Shown here: one piece after another, positions 62,707 through 64,000 of the stretch
Numbering within the stretch: position 1 is the first letter of the stretch
How the letters are laid out: every line of letters starts with the position of its first letter
Assembly (NCBI RefSeq): GCF_002443255.2
Contig: NW_019211455.1
Location: forward strand, 19,133,126 to 19,197,125
Direction of reading: 5' to 3'
Source: Varroa destructor
Taxonomy: Eukaryota > Arthropoda > Arachnida > Mesostigmata > Varroidae
Length of the DNA: 64,000 nt
Translations under genes and position numbers: made by a program
Notes under the pieces: model-generated
Told to the model about the DNA's origin: nothing
Seen by the model: the letters and a program-made list of their open reading frames with translations, nothing else
Database searches by the model: none

Positions 62707-62731
62707 TTTTTTTTTTTTTTTTTTTTTTTTT
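62707..62731. repeat. T25 homopolymer
   Basis: Twenty-five consecutive T residues, the longest homopolymer here. Read on the minus strand it is a poly-A tract that could be the tail of a retrotransposed sequence lying at higher coordinates, but I recognise none there. Confidence 0.9.
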
Positions 62732-62739
62732 ATAACAAA

Positions 62740-63140
62740 TTATAACAGGGTCAGAGCATGTTTTCCGCATAATATCCAAAGCCTGAACAAATTCAAAAGG
62801 AGCAGAACAGCCTTAACCGTTAGAGAACAACTCGATGAAAATGCTATCTATCGACGAACAATCAAAAAATAATTACATCTAGTCCGAACGAAGGCCAACT
62901 GAAGGTGTCGAAAATACCAAGGGAACTCGACAGATATAATCAATAATTACACAAGCTGAAACATAACGTAACAATGTAGTCAGATCATGTACATAGTGTA
63001 ATGGGGGAAGAAGCCGATCGGCTAGGCGGGTACTTATAGTCCGGTACCGCGCAAACAGTTTCGCTGATTCAAAATCCTTTAGTGACACAGCACTTGTTCA
63101 GCCTACTCGACGCTGCGTTGACTGTAATGCCATTTCATTT
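62740..63140. other. Gene-free stretch
   Basis: One 69-codon minus-strand frame (62879-63088); nothing recognised. Confidence 0.5.
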
Positions 63141-63143
63141 CAG

Positions 63144-63190
63144 ATTCAAAGGACCCCATGGCTACTTGCACGCCAGGCCTTTCCTATATG
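63144..63190 (+). CDS. Possible 47-bp exon, unidentified
   Basis: An acceptor (TGCCATTTCATTTCAG, ending 63143) and a donor (ATATG|GTGAGG at 63190/63191) bracket 47 bp. One frame reads FKGPHGYLHARPFLYG and lies inside a 99-codon plus frame (63082-63381). The GYL.AR.. phrase is weakly like a stretch found in some multi-pass membrane proteins, but it is far too short to assign. Splice pairs this close occur by chance. Confidence 0.15.
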
Positions 63191-63199
63191 GTGAGGGCA

Positions 63200-64000
63200 A
63201 ACAATCTGCCCTGGACAAGAGCAAACTTTTTTCCTTTCATAAGCCTCCAAAAACAACAATGGAAGTGTCGTGTGGCGCTTTTCGTTGCCGATTGAGTTCT
63301 GTGAACCGGTTTTGTTGGGATCACTGTCCAGTAAAGCTTTCAATCGTGTTATTCGATGAAATGGAAAGGCGAACAAGGTAGGGCCCGCGATAGTCGAAAG
63401 TGGATACCTATTCAATTCAGGTCGTATTCACTGTTTAACCTTTTTTAGCCAAATGTAGCAGTACACGAACGTGATCAATACAACTGGACGTTTTGACCCA
63501 GGATGAAATTCAGCAGGGACCCAACGAGAAAAAAAACTAATGCGTGCAAATAAAAAGATGTCTACTCGTTGTTAACTATGGTTGGTATGGGAGAAATTGG
63601 TTTATATCGCACCTCTTCATATGATCCAGCCTCAAATGTGCCGGGTCTAGATTACGTAAACGATTACCTGAAGTAAACCTATTTCATTAGTATGGGTGGT
63701 TAAGCTTCACGCTGAGTTGCTCAGTGATGATTTTTGCTACATTGTGTGAATATGAAAAGCTCTTTTTTTCGATAAATTTCGACCATAAGTCTCTTTCTTT
63801 AAAAACACCTGATATCGGTAACGAAATTCAAGGAGGCTATTTTAGCACCTTGTAGAAATATCCAACTACATTTGTGTGAACTATGAACGCAAAAATAGAA
63901 GACTGATTAAATATACTTCTAACAGCTTCTTCTCTAAGGAATTCGGCTTTTAGATTATTTTATTTTTTTTATTCATAAATTATTATTTAATTAGTAATAG
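63200..64000. other. Gene-free stretch, AT-rich to the window edge
   Basis: Beyond the overlapping frames at 63082-63415 nothing is seen. The last 300 bp are very AT-rich. Confidence 0.5.

Overview
This is 64 kb of eukaryotic nuclear DNA, most likely from an arthropod or another invertebrate, and almost all of it looks non-coding. It is roughly 60% A+T by eye. It has no bacterial-style runs of genes, many homopolymer and simple-sequence tracts, tRNA-like heads that resemble SINEs, and the remains of one LINE. The LINE's reverse transcriptase and its C-terminal Cys/His tail resemble, from memory, elements common in ticks, mites and other arthropods. I cannot name the species.

Coding content is thin. 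At this base composition a stop is expected about every 16 codons. Chance alone should then give about 15 open frames of 100 codons or more on six frames, and about a dozen are present. Frame length alone therefore supports no gene. I list a few candidate exons only where a frame coincides with a good splice site or has some other unusual property. All are unidentified and held at low confidence.

Layout. 1-5.3 kb: no gene seen. 5.3-6.85 kb: a perfect 14-bp hairpin, then a diverged local duplication with three copies of its end. 6.85-22 kb: mostly featureless, with three weak tRNA-like heads, microsatellites and several low-confidence frames. 22.4-23.4 kb: a richer-GC patch with a 200-codon frame broken by one TGA. 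23.4-28.2 kb: AT-rich, with one palindrome. 28.25-29.15 kb: a SINE-like tRNA head and a minus-strand candidate exon with a consensus donor. 32.9-35.9 kb: another tRNA-like head and two plus-strand candidate exons. 37.7-39.2 kb: the degenerate LINE, the best-supported feature. 40.8 kb: a long AT microsatellite. 44.9-45.2 kb: a candidate terminal exon and a GA tract. 49.5-54.3 kb: the longest open frame (189 codons, minus strand) and a 40-bp exact repeat with copies 2.26 kb apart. 56.0 kb: a small cluster of mutually exclusive stems. 60.2 and 62.7 kb: an AT microsatellite and a 25-nt T tract. The rest shows nothing I can support.

No operon, tRNA gene, rRNA gene, CRISPR array or obvious multi-gene system is visible. 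The LINE is dead: it has frameshifts, several stops and an altered YADD box. I did not find a convincing new biological system. The items most worth checking are the duplicated module at 5.6-6.85 kb, the 40-bp repeat, and the candidate exons at 28.8, 35.5 and 22.4 kb.
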